DNA from: VFZS01 sp964353255
GTDB taxonomy: Bacteria > Acidobacteriota > Terriglobia > Bryobacterales > Bryobacteraceae
Direction of reading: 5' to 3'
Assembly: GCA_964353255.1 (NCBI GenBank)
Contig: CAYGVJ010000004.1
Span: forward strand, 24,207 to 88,206
Length of the DNA stretch: 64,000 nucleotides
Shown here piece after piece: positions 25,423-34,400 of the stretch; positions within the stretch are counted from its first letter, which is position 1, and every line of letters begins with the position of its first letter. The position numbers were made by a program, and so were the translations under genes. The notes under the pieces are model-generated. The model saw only the letters and a program-made list of their open reading frames with translations. It searched no databases and had not been told where the DNA came from.

Positions 25423-25451
25423 TTTCGATCCCGGCCGGAAAAGGGTATGCT
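25423..25451 (+). promoter_or_regulatory. Candidate promoter of tssK1
   Basis: TTTCGA, 17-bp spacer, TATGCT, ending 15 bp before the tssK1 start. It is a weak match to the sigma-70 consensus. It lies only about 20 bp from the IS right end, so any activator site upstream would have been displaced by the insertion. Confidence 0.3.
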
Positions 25452-25466
25452 GGCTAGGGAAGTATC

Positions 25467-26822
25467 ATGAGGCGCTTGCAGCCGGTCATCTGGTCCAAGG
25501 GCACCTTCCTTAGCCCGCAACATCTTCAGCTCCAGGACCGGTTCATGGAGAGCACGCTGGAATTCAACCTGGCGGCGCTGAATTTCCGGCCCTGGGGCTT
25601 CCGCCAATTGAGCGTCGATCAGGAGGCCCTGGCCGCCGGCAATTTCGCCGTCACGGCGGCCTCCGGCTTGTTCCCGGACGGCCTGACTTTCGACATTCCG
25701 GCTTCCGACCCGGCTCCGCCCCCCAAAGCCCTGGGCCCCTATTTCGAGGCCGGGCAGGAGCGCGTTGACGTATACCTCGCCATCCCGCCCCAGCGCGACA
25801 GCGGGCTGAATGTCTCCCTCGCCAAACAGGGCGCCGACACCCGCTACCTGGCGGAAGTGGCGGTGGTCCGGGACGAGAACTCCGGCGCCACCGAGAGGCC
25901 CGTCCAGGTGGCGCGGAAGAACTTCCGGTGGCAGGCGGAAGGGGAAGCCCGCCAGGGCGCCTCCACCCTGCGCGTTGCCCGGATCAGCCGCACGCCCGCC
26001 GGCTTGTACCAACTGGACCCTAGTTTTGTGCCGCCGCTGCTGGACATCTCGACCAGCGAATACCTGACGGCCATCCTGCGACGCCTGGTCGAGATTCTAG
26101 CCGGCAAGAGCAGCATGCTCTCCGGTCTGCGCCGGCAGAAGAACCAGAGCCTGGCCGATTTCACGGCCGCCGACATCGCCAACTTCTGGCTCCTGTACAC
26201 AGTAAACAGTCATCTGCCGCTGTTTCGTCACCTGCTGGAGACCCGCCAGGGGCACCCGGAAGCGCTGTTTGCCGCGATGCTGGCGGTGGCCGGGGCGCTG
26301 ACTACCTTCTCGCTGAAACTCCACCCGCGGGACTTGCCGGCCTACGATCACGACGAACTGGCGACCTGCTTCACCGACCTGGACGAGAAGCTCCGCTTCC
26401 TGCTGGACACGGTAGTCCCGAGCAACTTCGTCTCCTTGCCCTTGAAGCTGGTCCAGCCGTCGATATACGCCACGGCCCTGGCGGACGACAAATACCTGGT
26501 CAACACGAAGATGTACCTGGCCATCCAGGCGGAAATGAACGAGGCCGAACTCATCACCAAGGCGCCACAGCTCATCAAGGTGTGCTCGGCCAATCACATC
26601 GAGCATCTGGTGCGGCAGGCGCTGCCGGGGATGCAGTTGATTCACGTTACCCGGCCGCCGGCCTCGCTGCCGGTGAAGCTGAACTACCAGTACTTCAGCC
26701 TGGGGCAGACCGGGGTGGTCTGGGAGACGGTGACGCGGGCGCGCAACCTGGCCGCCTACGTGCCCGGCGACTTCCCCAACCCGCAGTTGGAGTTGCTGAT
26801 CCTGTTGCCGGTGGCGGGGTGA
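25467..26822 (+). CDS. tssK: T6SS baseplate-membrane connector TssK (copy 1)
   Basis: A 451-residue TssK: PVIWSKGTFLSPQHLQLQDRF at the N-terminus, FDIPASDPAPPP, LLDISTSEYLTAILRRLVEIL, FHLLETRQGHPE-like FRHLLETRQGHPEALF and the C-terminal INYQYFSL-like KLNYQYFSLGQTG and YVPGDFPNPQLELLILLP, all family landmarks. TssK trimers link baseplate to the TssJLM membrane complex. A second tssK lies 2.5 kb downstream. The last 86 bases are duplicated at 27914-27999 on the other side of a HicBA cassette. First gene of the plus-strand arm; AGGGAAG precedes the ATG. Confidence 0.94.
   Translation: MRRLQPVIWSKGTFLSPQHLQLQDRFMESTLEFNLAALNFRPWGFRQLSVDQEALAAGNFAVTAASGLFPDGLTFDIPASDPAPPPKALGPYFEAGQERVDVYLAIPPQRDSGLNVSLAKQGADTRYLAEVAVVRDENSGATERPVQVARKNFRWQAEGEARQGASTLRVARISRTPAGLYQLDPSFVPPLLDISTSEYLTAILRRLVEILAGKSSMLSGLRRQKNQSLADFTAADIANFWLLYTVNSHLPLFRHLLETRQGHPEALFAAMLAVAGALTTFSLKLHPRDLPAYDHDELATCFTDLDEKLRFLLDTVVPSNFVSLPLKLVQPSIYATALADDKYLVNTKMYLAIQAEMNEAELITKAPQLIKVCSANHIEHLVRQALPGMQLIHVTRPPASLPVKLNYQYFSLGQTGVVWETVTRARNLAAYVPGDFPNPQLELLILLPVAG
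26735..26820 (+). repeat. 86-bp direct repeat, copy A (3' end of tssK1)
   Basis: The last 86 bases of tssK1 up to the first base of its stop codon. Copy B at 27914-27999 differs by one base (position 26741 G, 27920 C). The pair brackets the HicBA-containing segment with a period of 1179 bp. Confidence 0.9.
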
Positions 26823-26832
26823 GGGAACCTGC

Positions 26833-27090
26833 ATGAAGACTTACACCTTCAAGGTGATCCTGGAACCGGATGAGGACCGGTGGCACGCCTACTGCCCCGC
26901 TCTGGAGAGGTACGGGGCGGCCACCTGGGGCGACACAAAGGACGAAGCCCTCAAGCACATTCAGGAAGTCGTGGAGATGGTGGTTGAGGAGCTGCAAGAA
27001 GACGGTGTGGCCATACCTCACAGCCCCCGAGAAGAGGTGGAGGTCTTTGAGGACGCGCGCGTCGCCGTAGCAGTCGAGCATGCCGCTTGA
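26833..27090 (+). CDS. hicB: HicB-like antitoxin
   Basis: An 85-residue protein starting ten bases after the tssK1 stop. TFKVILEPDEDRWHAYCPALERYGAATWGDTKDEALKHIQE is the partial RNase-H-like fold of HicB antitoxins, with the Y/W-HAYCPAL and G-x-T-x-x-EAL-type motifs. There is no added DNA-binding domain. Its stop overlaps the downstream hicA start. The order hicB-hicA is the reverse of the commonest arrangement. It should neutralise HicA by direct binding. Confidence 0.85.
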   Translation: MKTYTFKVILEPDEDRWHAYCPALERYGAATWGDTKDEALKHIQEVVEMVVEELQEDGVAIPHSPREEVEVFEDARVAVAVEHAA

Positions 27091-27331
27091 CTACAGCCGC
27101 CTGCGCAGCCTCACCGCACGCGAGATAGTCACTGCTCTGCTCCAGGACGGATTCCACTTGCGGAATCAGCGGGGTAGCCACAGGCGATTCATCCACCCTG
27201 ACGGCCGCAGAGTGACCGTGAGCGCGCACCACCCCTCCGATACCTTCCCCCTCAAGACCTTCAAGAGTATGCTCGAGGTTCAAGCGCGGTGGACGGGAGG
27301 AGACCTGAGGCGGCTGGGACTCATGAAGTGA
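27080..27331 (+). CDS. hicA: HicA-like mRNA interferase toxin
   Basis: An 83-residue protein overlapping hicB by 11 bases. The dsRBD-like HicA pattern is clear: LTAREIVTALLQDGFHLRNQRGSHRRFIHPDGR with the catalytic His34 in GSHRRF, then a V-T-V-strand, HPSD and FPLKTFKSML. The C-terminus is slightly longer than in short HicA proteins (WTGGDLRRLGL). HicA cleaves mRNA when free of HicB. The pair would help retain the inserted segment bounded by the 86-bp repeats. Confidence 0.85.
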   Translation: MPLDYSRLRSLTAREIVTALLQDGFHLRNQRGSHRRFIHPDGRRVTVSAHHPSDTFPLKTFKSMLEVQARWTGGDLRRLGLMK

Positions 27332-27388
27332 GTTTCTCGACGAGACGTGTTTGCCCCAAAGGGTTCGTCCGTCGGTCCCCTCGCTACT

Positions 27389-27853
27389 TCACCTGGGCAG
27401 CGGGACGAGACCCACGAGCATCTCCTCATATTTGAATGCGATACCGAGGTTGCCAAAAAACTGCCTCACGAAGGCGATGCTCGACTCCATCGCCCGCCGC
27501 GCGCAGCCGCAACCCAAACAACGCTCGGGGAAAAAAGGATTCTGCGCCCCCTCCATCCAGCGGTTCCCGGCAAACCTACCCTTGGCCATCATCTGGACGG
27601 CCGCGGAATCCAGAGGAGCGAGGTTGTCCGGGATCTCGGCTGAGTCCGCAAAAAGCTCATTGACGGCCGCCTCCAGGAAACCCACAGTGCACGAAACCGC
27701 GCCGATCACGTATGCCCGATGGTGGTCCCAAGATTCCTACCCGTCTGGCTTCTGCTGCTCCAGGCCGAAAGCCAACTCCGCGAAGTGGGCAGCAGCCCGG
27801 ATCTGATGCGCGGCCAGATACGACCGCATCTCAATCTCGAAACCATCCACCAT
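27389..27853 (-). pseudogene. Hypothetical gene interrupted by an in-frame TAG
   Basis: Reading from ATG 27853 the frame gives MVDGFEIEMRSYLAAHQIRA then a stop at 27737-27739. The same frame continues without shift as ESWDHHRAYVIGAVSCTVGF, LEAAVNELFADS and on to 27389. Both pieces look coding and continuous, so a single TAG interrupts one gene. The pattern (helical, HRAYVxGAV, FLEAxxNELF) resembles a widespread small protein of unknown function. It lies antisense to hicA inside the repeat-bounded segment. Confidence 0.6.
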
Positions 27854-27913
27854 GACTTCGCTTCCTCCTACCCGAACATACCACCCCGTAAGAGTTGCGA
27901 CTACCCTTCCCAG

Positions 27914-27999
27914 GCGGGCCCGCAACCTGGCCGCCTACGTGCCCGGCGACTTCCCCAACCCGCAGTTGGAGTTGCTGATCCTGTTGCCGGTGGCGGGGT
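27914..27999 (+). repeat. 86-bp direct repeat, copy B (tssK1 3' end remnant)
   Basis: Near-perfect copy of 26735-26820, ending in the first base of a TAG where tssK1 has TGA. It has no 5' part of tssK, so it is a scar at the distal end of the inserted cassette. Confidence 0.9.
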
Positions 28000-28008
28000 A
28001 GCGCCCCT

Positions 28009-29214
28009 TCACCGCCGCACCAGGAGGTAAATCAGCAACACCGCCACCAGCAGGAAGACGATATTGCCCATGATCAGCACGGGGACGAAGTACGGGCGCG
28101 AAGTTAGTGGAACCCGGGCCGTGGTCTGGGCGGCGGGCGGCAGTGCACTCGGCTGCACGGATGGCGGAGCAGGCGGCTGGTAGGCCGGCTGAGCCGGGGC
28201 GCCAAACATGGCCGTGTATTCACCCGGTCCCTGGGCCCGCGGGGGAGCGGGAGCACGGGCGGCCTGAGGGACGCCGCTGAAGACCTGCGTGGCGCCGCCA
28301 GCGGGCGGCGTGGCAGCAGTCGCCATTGGAGGGACAGCCGTCCCGCTGGTCGGACCGAAAAGGCGGGTGAAGCCACCGCCGCCGGACGGGGCCGGCTGGG
28401 GCGGTTGGGGCGGAGGCGGAGGCGGCATCCAGGAGGGTTGAGAGGCCGGCTGCGGAGGCGATGGTGGAGCCATCCAGGTGGGCTGAGAGGCCGGCTGCGG
28501 AGGCGCCCAGGCCGGCTCGGGAGCAGCCGGGACGGCGCCGAACAGGCGGGTAAAGTCTCCGGGCTGAGAGCCAGAGGGTGGCGCCTGGGGGACAGCCGCT
28601 GGCGCCGGGGGCGGAGCGACCGGAGGCGCAGGCGGAGTCTCTGGAGGAGCCGTGAGCGGAGGGGCTGCCTGCATCATGCGGGTGAACTCGCCCGGGGCCT
28701 GTGTGGACGCCGGCGTGGGGCGAGGTCCGCCGAACAGGGAGTCGAAGTCATCGGCGGGTGCGGCGGGCTGGGGCGGAGAAGGAGTCAGCTTCGGTGGCGG
28801 CGGGCCAAGGGCGGCTTCAGGAGGCGGCGCGGCGGCAGGAACCGCCCACTTCCCCGTCATGGCCAGCGGGTCGGGTGGAGACGCGGCGGCCGGCGCCGGG
28901 GCGGCTTCCGGCTGACGCTCCGCCATGAGCCACTCGCGCAGACTGCGAAAGCCGGGCAGTGGTTCAGTGACCGCGTAGGGCATCCCCTTGTAGTCGCTGA
29001 TCTCCAGGATTTGGCGCCGCTTGTCGGCCAAGGGGTCCACCAGCCGCTGCAACACCAGGTCGAGCAGCTTCTCCTTATGCGGAGCCGGGATTCCGCCGAA
29101 CATAAGGTGGACCAGGACTTCGCGGCCGCTGGGAATCTCACGGGCGCGGAAGGTTTTCGATTCGCTGTCGTTGGCGACAACCTCGAACAGCTCGTAGCGA
29201 TTATCGAGATCCAT
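28009..29214 (-). CDS. Tail-anchored proline-rich protein with FTRLFG motifs and degenerate kinase-like N-terminus
   Basis: A 401-residue protein. Residues 1-98 look like the N-lobe of a Hanks kinase without its catalytic features: YELFEVVANDSESKTFRAREIPSGREVLVHLMF and a YAVTEPLPGFRSLREWL hinge-like segment, but no Gly loop or catalytic Lys. Residues 100-370 are Pro/Ala/Gln-rich and carry motifs of the form G-[ED]-[FY]-T-x-[LM]-F-G: 175 (GEFTRMMQ), 219 (GDFTRLFG), 280 (GGFTRLFG), 331 (GEYTAMFG), plus FDSLFGG at 157. A single hydrophobic segment (379-399) ends the chain, so it is tail-anchored with the bulk in the cytoplasm. It is transcribed divergently from tssK2 and lies inside the T6SS island. 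The Thr in each motif could be a kinase target, which is a guess. Confidence 0.7.
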   Translation of the reverse strand: MDLDNRYELFEVVANDSESKTFRAREIPSGREVLVHLMFGGIPAPHKEKLLDLVLQRLVDPLADKRRQILEISDYKGMPYAVTEPLPGFRSLREWLMAERQPEAAPAPAAASPPDPLAMTGKWAVPAAAPPPEAALGPPPPKLTPSPPQPAAPADDFDSLFGGPRPTPASTQAPGEFTRMMQAAPPLTAPPETPPAPPVAPPPAPAAVPQAPPSGSQPGDFTRLFGAVPAAPEPAWAPPQPASQPTWMAPPSPPQPASQPSWMPPPPPPQPPQPAPSGGGGFTRLFGPTSGTAVPPMATAATPPAGGATQVFSGVPQAARAPAPPRAQGPGEYTAMFGAPAQPAYQPPAPPSVQPSALPPAAQTTARVPLTSRPYFVPVLIMGNIVFLLVAVLLIYLLVRR

Positions 29215-29313
29215 GCCTCAGTCCTGCTATTATGATGGCACCCAATTCCGCCGGGTTCAAGCGGCGGGGGTGCTTGGGGAGGACGGTGGTGGCGCGGGGC
29301 GCGGGGCGGCGCA

Positions 29314-29319
29314 TATAAT
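29314..29319 (+). promoter_or_regulatory. Possible -10 element upstream of tssK2
   Basis: TATAAT lies 24 bp before the tssK2 ATG. No convincing -35 hexamer is found at 16-18 bp, so this is weak support for a promoter that separates tssK2-tssL-tssM from tssK1. Confidence 0.3.
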
Positions 29320-29343
29320 ACGACTTGCGCGAGCGGCGCGGAT

Positions 29344-30696
29344 ATGAGACAGCTTTCGAGACCGGTATGGTCCGAAGGGATGTACCTGGGCCCCCAGCAT
29401 TTCCAGGTCCAGGGCCGGTACTTCGAGGACACGGTTCACTTCACCGTCTGCAGCCTCTGCTTCTCGCCTTACGGGCTGGCCGGCTTCGAGCTGGACCGAG
29501 AGGCTCTCCGTAACGGTACCCTGGCGCTGGTGCATGCCCGGGGCGTCTTCCCGGATGGCCTGGTTTTTCAGATGCCGGAGTGTGACCCGCTTCCGGAGGC
29601 CCGGAGTATCAGCGAGTTGTTCTCGCCCATCCGCGAGAGCATGATCGCCTCGCTGGCGGTGGCTCCGCGCCGGCCCGAGAGCGCCAATTGTGCCGCCCCG
29701 GAAGAGCAGAGGCCGGAGGTGCGCTACGTCGCCGAGACCCTCTTGCTGGCCGACGAGAACACCGGGCGGGACGAGAAGCCGGTCAAGGTGGGCCGCAAGA
29801 ACGTGCGTCTGCTGCTGGATAGCGAAGTCAGCGAGGGAGTAGTGAGCCTGCCGCTGGCCCGCATCCGGCGCGACAGCTCAGGCAACTTCGTCTTCGACGA
29901 GGGCTTCATTCCGCCCTGCCTGGAGATCAGCGCCAGCGAGCGCCTGATGCTGATGCTGCGGCGACTGGTCGAGATCCTGGAGGAGAAAAGCGGCGTCTTG
30001 TCTCATGCCCAGGGAGGCGGGGGCAAGACGCCGTCGGCATGGTCCGGCCAGGAGGTGGCCAACTTCTGGTTCCTGCATTGCGTGAATTCCAGCCTGGCGC
30101 CGCTGCGGCACCTCTACCTGGCCAAGCGCGGGCACCCGGAGGAGTTGTTCCTGGAGATGTCGCGGCTGGCGGGGGCGCTATGCACCTTCAGCCTGGACGC
30201 GCACCCGCGCTCTTTGCCGCTCTACGACCACCTGCGCCTGCAAGACTGTTTCGAGGAGCTGGACCAACGGATCCGGCTGCTGCTCGAGACCGTCATCCCG
30301 ACCAATTGCGTGCGGATCCCGCTGGCGCCTGTGCGCAACTACTTCTGGTCGGGGCCGGTAGCTGACCAGCGCTGCCTGGGCCGCGCGCGCTGGATCCTCG
30401 CGATGCACTCGGCTATCGGCGAAGCGGACCTCATCACCAAGACCCCGCAGCTTGTCAAGGTCTGTTCGGAAGGCTTCATTTCCAAGCTGATGGAGAGAGC
30501 GCTGCCCGGACTGGCGCTGACGCACCTGCCGACGCCGCCCGCGGCGGTCTCCCCGCGAGTGGAGGTCCAGTATTTCGGCATAACCAGGGCCGGCCCATGC
30601 TGGGATCACATCGTGCAAACCCGGCAGGTGGGCATCTACGTGCCAGGCGAGATCCCGAACCCGGAGATCGAGCTGCTGGTGGTCCTGGAGTCATAG
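29344..30696 (+). CDS. tssK: T6SS TssK, second paralogue
   Basis: A 450-residue protein related to tssK1 throughout: PVWSEGMYLGPQHFQVQGRYF, FPDGLVFQMPECDPLP, LEISASERLMLMLRRLVEILE, LYLAKRGHPEELFLEMSRLAGAL, LITKTPQLVKVCSEGFI, and YVPGEIPNPEIELLVVL. It lacks the closely similar wording of tssK1 and is not a recent duplicate, so the two copies diverged long ago. It lies ten bases upstream of tssL and probably forms an operon with tssL and tssM. TssK normally works as a homotrimer; two paralogues raise the possibility of a hetero-oligomer or of two alternative connectors. Confidence 0.93.
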   Translation: MRQLSRPVWSEGMYLGPQHFQVQGRYFEDTVHFTVCSLCFSPYGLAGFELDREALRNGTLALVHARGVFPDGLVFQMPECDPLPEARSISELFSPIRESMIASLAVAPRRPESANCAAPEEQRPEVRYVAETLLLADENTGRDEKPVKVGRKNVRLLLDSEVSEGVVSLPLARIRRDSSGNFVFDEGFIPPCLEISASERLMLMLRRLVEILEEKSGVLSHAQGGGGKTPSAWSGQEVANFWFLHCVNSSLAPLRHLYLAKRGHPEELFLEMSRLAGALCTFSLDAHPRSLPLYDHLRLQDCFEELDQRIRLLLETVIPTNCVRIPLAPVRNYFWSGPVADQRCLGRARWILAMHSAIGEADLITKTPQLVKVCSEGFISKLMERALPGLALTHLPTPPAAVSPRVEVQYFGITRAGPCWDHIVQTRQVGIYVPGEIPNPEIELLVVLES

Positions 30697-30706
30697 AGGG
30701 GCATTT

Positions 30707-31444
30707 ATGGGTACACCCGGATCCAGCTTTCCAGGCGCGCCGGCGATGTCATTCGAACGCCGGCCCGACAACCTGGCACTGGCTTTCCAGGAAGTCTACA
30801 CGGCCGTCGTGCGCCTGCGCTCAGGCCGGCAGGCGGTCTCGGACGCCGAGTTGTTCCGCCACCAGATGCGGGAGGCTCTCAAAGCAGCCGATGAAGAAGC
30901 CCGGCGGCGCGGCTATACGGCTGAGGAGATCCGCCTGGCGGTTTTCGCCGTGGTGGCCTTCCTGGACGAGTCGGTGCTCAACCTGCAACACCCCGCCTTC
31001 GCGGGATGGCCGCGCATGCCGCTTCAGGAGGAGTTTTTCGGGCACCACATCGCCGGGGAGGTTCTCTTCCAGAACATCCAGCGGCTACTGGGGGCGCCCG
31101 ATGCGCACAATGTGGCCGACCTGCTCGAGGTCTACCAGTTGGGTCTGCTGCTGGGCTACCGGGGCCGGTACGGCCTGGGAGGACAGGCCGAGCTGCGCTC
31201 GATCATCGGAGCGGTGGGGGACAAGATTCGGCGGATCCGCGGCGCGGCCACCTATTTGTCGCCGAATTGGGCGGTTCCGCCGGAGCAGGTGCGGATGAGC
31301 CAGGCGGACCCGTGGATCAAGCGGTTGGTGATAACGGCGGTCGTCTGCTTCACCGTCGCCGTGGCGCTGTTTGTGGGCTTCAAGATCTCCCTGGCCTCGG
31401 GCGCCTCGGAGGTGCGGACCGTCGCCGCGCAAGCGCGAGGATAG
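30707..31444 (+). CDS. tssL: T6SS inner-membrane protein TssL (DotU/IcmH family)
   Basis: A 245-residue protein. The cytoplasmic DotU domain contains FEEV-like FQEVYTAVVRLRSG, FAVVAFLDESVLN, LQEEFFGHHIAGEVLFQNI, DLLEVYQLGLLLGYRGRYG and LRSIIGAVGDKIRRIRG. A single C-terminal membrane segment (LVITAVVCFTVAVALFVGF) anchors it. There is no OmpA-like extension. GAGGGG precedes the ATG. TssL joins TssM in the envelope-spanning complex. It overlaps nothing and sits 9 bp before tssM. Confidence 0.94.
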   Translation: MGTPGSSFPGAPAMSFERRPDNLALAFQEVYTAVVRLRSGRQAVSDAELFRHQMREALKAADEEARRRGYTAEEIRLAVFAVVAFLDESVLNLQHPAFAGWPRMPLQEEFFGHHIAGEVLFQNIQRLLGAPDAHNVADLLEVYQLGLLLGYRGRYGLGGQAELRSIIGAVGDKIRRIRGAATYLSPNWAVPPEQVRMSQADPWIKRLVITAVVCFTVAVALFVGFKISLASGASEVRTVAAQARG

Positions 31445-31453
31445 GGGCCGAGC

Positions 31454-34400
31454 ATGGGACTGCATTACCTTCTTACCGGTTCGGCGCTGTCGGTCTACCT
31501 GCTGCTGATGTGGATCTTCGGCAGCGTGCTGAAGCTGCGCGGCCCGGATCTGTGGGTATTCCGCGCGGTCGGGGCGCTGATCGGGTTTCTGGTCGCGGGC
31601 CTGTACATCTGGTATCGCCTCAAGTCGGACCTCTCGGGCATCCGGCGCGGCAGAAGCAGCGGGGCGCAGGCCGGCGGCGAAGCCGACGAGGCTGACCTGG
31701 TGATCCGCGACGCCGAGGCCCGCCTGGCCGCTTCGCGGCTGGGCCCCGGCGCCAGATTGAGCCAGCTTCCCGTGGTGTTCGTCATCGGGCCGCCCGGCTC
31801 GGCCAAGACCACCGCCATGGTGCAGTCGGGCCTGGAGCCGGAGCTGCTGGCCGGGCAGGTCTACCAGGAGAACGCCATCGCGCCAACGCGCTCCGTTAAC
31901 CTGTGGTTCGCGCGGCAGACGGTGTTTGTGGAGGTCGCCGGGCGGCTGCTGGCGGAGCCTGACCGCTGGGCCCGCCTGGTGCGCCGCCTGGCGCCCGGAC
32001 GCTCGAAGGCGGCGGGCGGCAAGCAGCAGGCGCCGCGCGCGGCGGTGGTGTGCTTCGACTGCGAGGAATTCCTGAAGCCGGGCGCCTCCGACGCCGTGGC
32101 CGTCACGGTCCGGAACCTGCATCAACGCCTGGGCGAGGTCTCGCAGTTGCTCGGCATCAGCTTTCCGGTCTACGTCCTGTTCACCAAGATGGACCGGGTG
32201 CCCTTCTTCCTAGACTACGTACGCAACCTCACCCACGAAGAAGCCGGGCAAGTGGTGGGCGCGACCCTGCCCCTGGCCGGCGCGGCGGCCGAGGGGGTCT
32301 ACGCCGAGCAGGCCAGCCAGCGGCTCGCCGCCGCATTCAACGATCTCTACTTCACCCTGGCCGAGCGACGCCTGGATTTCCTGGCCCGCGAACACGCGCC
32401 CGAGAAGCTCCCCGGGGCCTACGAGTTCGCGCGCGAGTTTCGCAAGCTGCGCGCTCCGCTGGTGCAGTTTCTGGTGGATGTGGCCAAGCCCAGCCAGTTG
32501 CGGGCCGCGCCTTTTTTGAGAGGCTTCTACTTCAGCGGGGTGCGCCCGGTGGTGGTGGAGGAAGCGGCGCCGGCCCCGCTGGAAGCGCCGCCGCAGCCGG
32601 GGACGGGCAGCGCTACGGGCTTCTTCAGGCCCGGGCAGCCGCGCCCGGCGCAACCCGCCGCGGCGCCGCTGCGCACCTCGCGCCGCGTTCCGCAGTGGCT
32701 CTTCCTGAGCCACTTCTTCCACAGCGTGCTCCTGGCGGATCGCAGCGCCCTAGGGGCCAGCAGCTCGAGTCTCCGCGTGAACACCTTGCGGCGCGCCCTG
32801 CTGGCCGGGGCGGCCGCGCTGTGCCTGATTTGCGCGATCGGGTTCATCGTCTCCTGGGCGCGCAACCACAGCCTGGAGTCCCGCGTGCTGGAAGCCGCCC
32901 GCGGCATCTCGCCGGTCGAGATTACCGGCCTGGCGGCGCCCTCGCTCGATTCGCTGCGCCGCACGGAAACGCTGCGGCAGGTGCTGGCGACGCTGGCGGA
33001 ATACGAGCGCGAAGGTCCTCCGCTGAGCCTGCGCTGGGGGCTGTACACCGGCGACGAGATCTACCCGGACGTGCGCCGCGCTTACTTCCATCGGGCTTTC
33101 AATCCGCTGCTGTTCTCCTCGATTCAGGCCTCCATGCTGGACACGCTGCGCCGGCTGCCGGCCAATCCCGGCCCGGCCGACCCCTACCGGCCCGTCTACG
33201 ACACGCTGAAGGCCTGCCTGATTACCACCTACGAGCACAAGCGCAGCACGCGCGCCTTCCTGACGCCGGTGCTGATGGAGCGCTGGACCGCGGGACGCGG
33301 GCTCGAAGAGGAGCGCCTGCAACTGGCGCGCAACCAGTTCGACTTCTTCGCTGACGAGCTGAAGTTCGCGAATCCTTTCTCGACGGAGGCCGATTCGCTG
33401 GCCGTCGAGCGCGCGCGACGCTACCTGAAGAGTTTCAATGCCGAAGAGCGCCTCTACCAGTCCCTGGTGGACGCGGCCTCGCGGAAGCTTCCGCCCGCGC
33501 GCATGTTCCCCAACGAGGCCGTGTTGAACAGCCGCGAAGTCAGGGGGGCATTTACCAAGGACGGGTTTGCGTTCATGCAGGCCGCCTTCCGCAACCCGCT
33601 CGAGTTCTTCGGCGGCGAGGAATGGGTGCTGGGCCCGCAGACGCTGGCCAACCTGGACCCCTCGCAGCTCGAACAGCGGCTGCGGGGCTTCTACTCTCGG
33701 GATTTTCTCAAGGAGTGGCGGGATTTTCTGAAGGCTTCGAGCATAGCGCGTTACGCCAGCCTGGCGGACGCGGCCAGGAAACTGGGAATCCTTTCCGCCG
33801 GGCAGTCTCCGCTGCTGGGGCTGTTCTGCCTGGTGTCGCAGAACACCAACGTGGATGCGGTGGAGATCAGGAACGCCTTTGACGCGCCACAACGCGTGGT
33901 CCCGCCCGCCTGCCAGAGCCAGTACGTGAGCGGCTCGAACCAGAACTACATGGCCAGCCTGCTGAGTCTTCAGAGTTCCGTGGCGCAGGTGGCGGCAAGC
34001 GCCGCCGGACCCGCCGACACCGCCGCCGCCCAAACCCTGGGCGAGGCGCAGAAGGCCCTGTTGATCACCGGGCAAATGGCGCAGACCTTCCGCATCGACC
34101 AGGAAGCCAACCTGCCGGCCACGGTGCGCACGCTGATGGAGGACCCCATCACCCAGATCGAGCGGCTGCTGCGCCCGCGTCCTCCTGACGGGAAACCCGT
34201 GTGCAACCAGTTCCGCGAGCTGATGGCCAAGTACCCCTTCAACCCGAAGAGCACGGTGCAGGCCAGCATCGAGGACGTCAACCGCTTTTTCCGCCCCGCG
34301 GACGGCGCGCTGTGGCAGTTCTACAACCAGAACTTACAGAACCTGCTCCAGCAGCAGGGCACGCAATTCGTCGCCAAGCCGGGAGGCGCCATCAGCGTCA

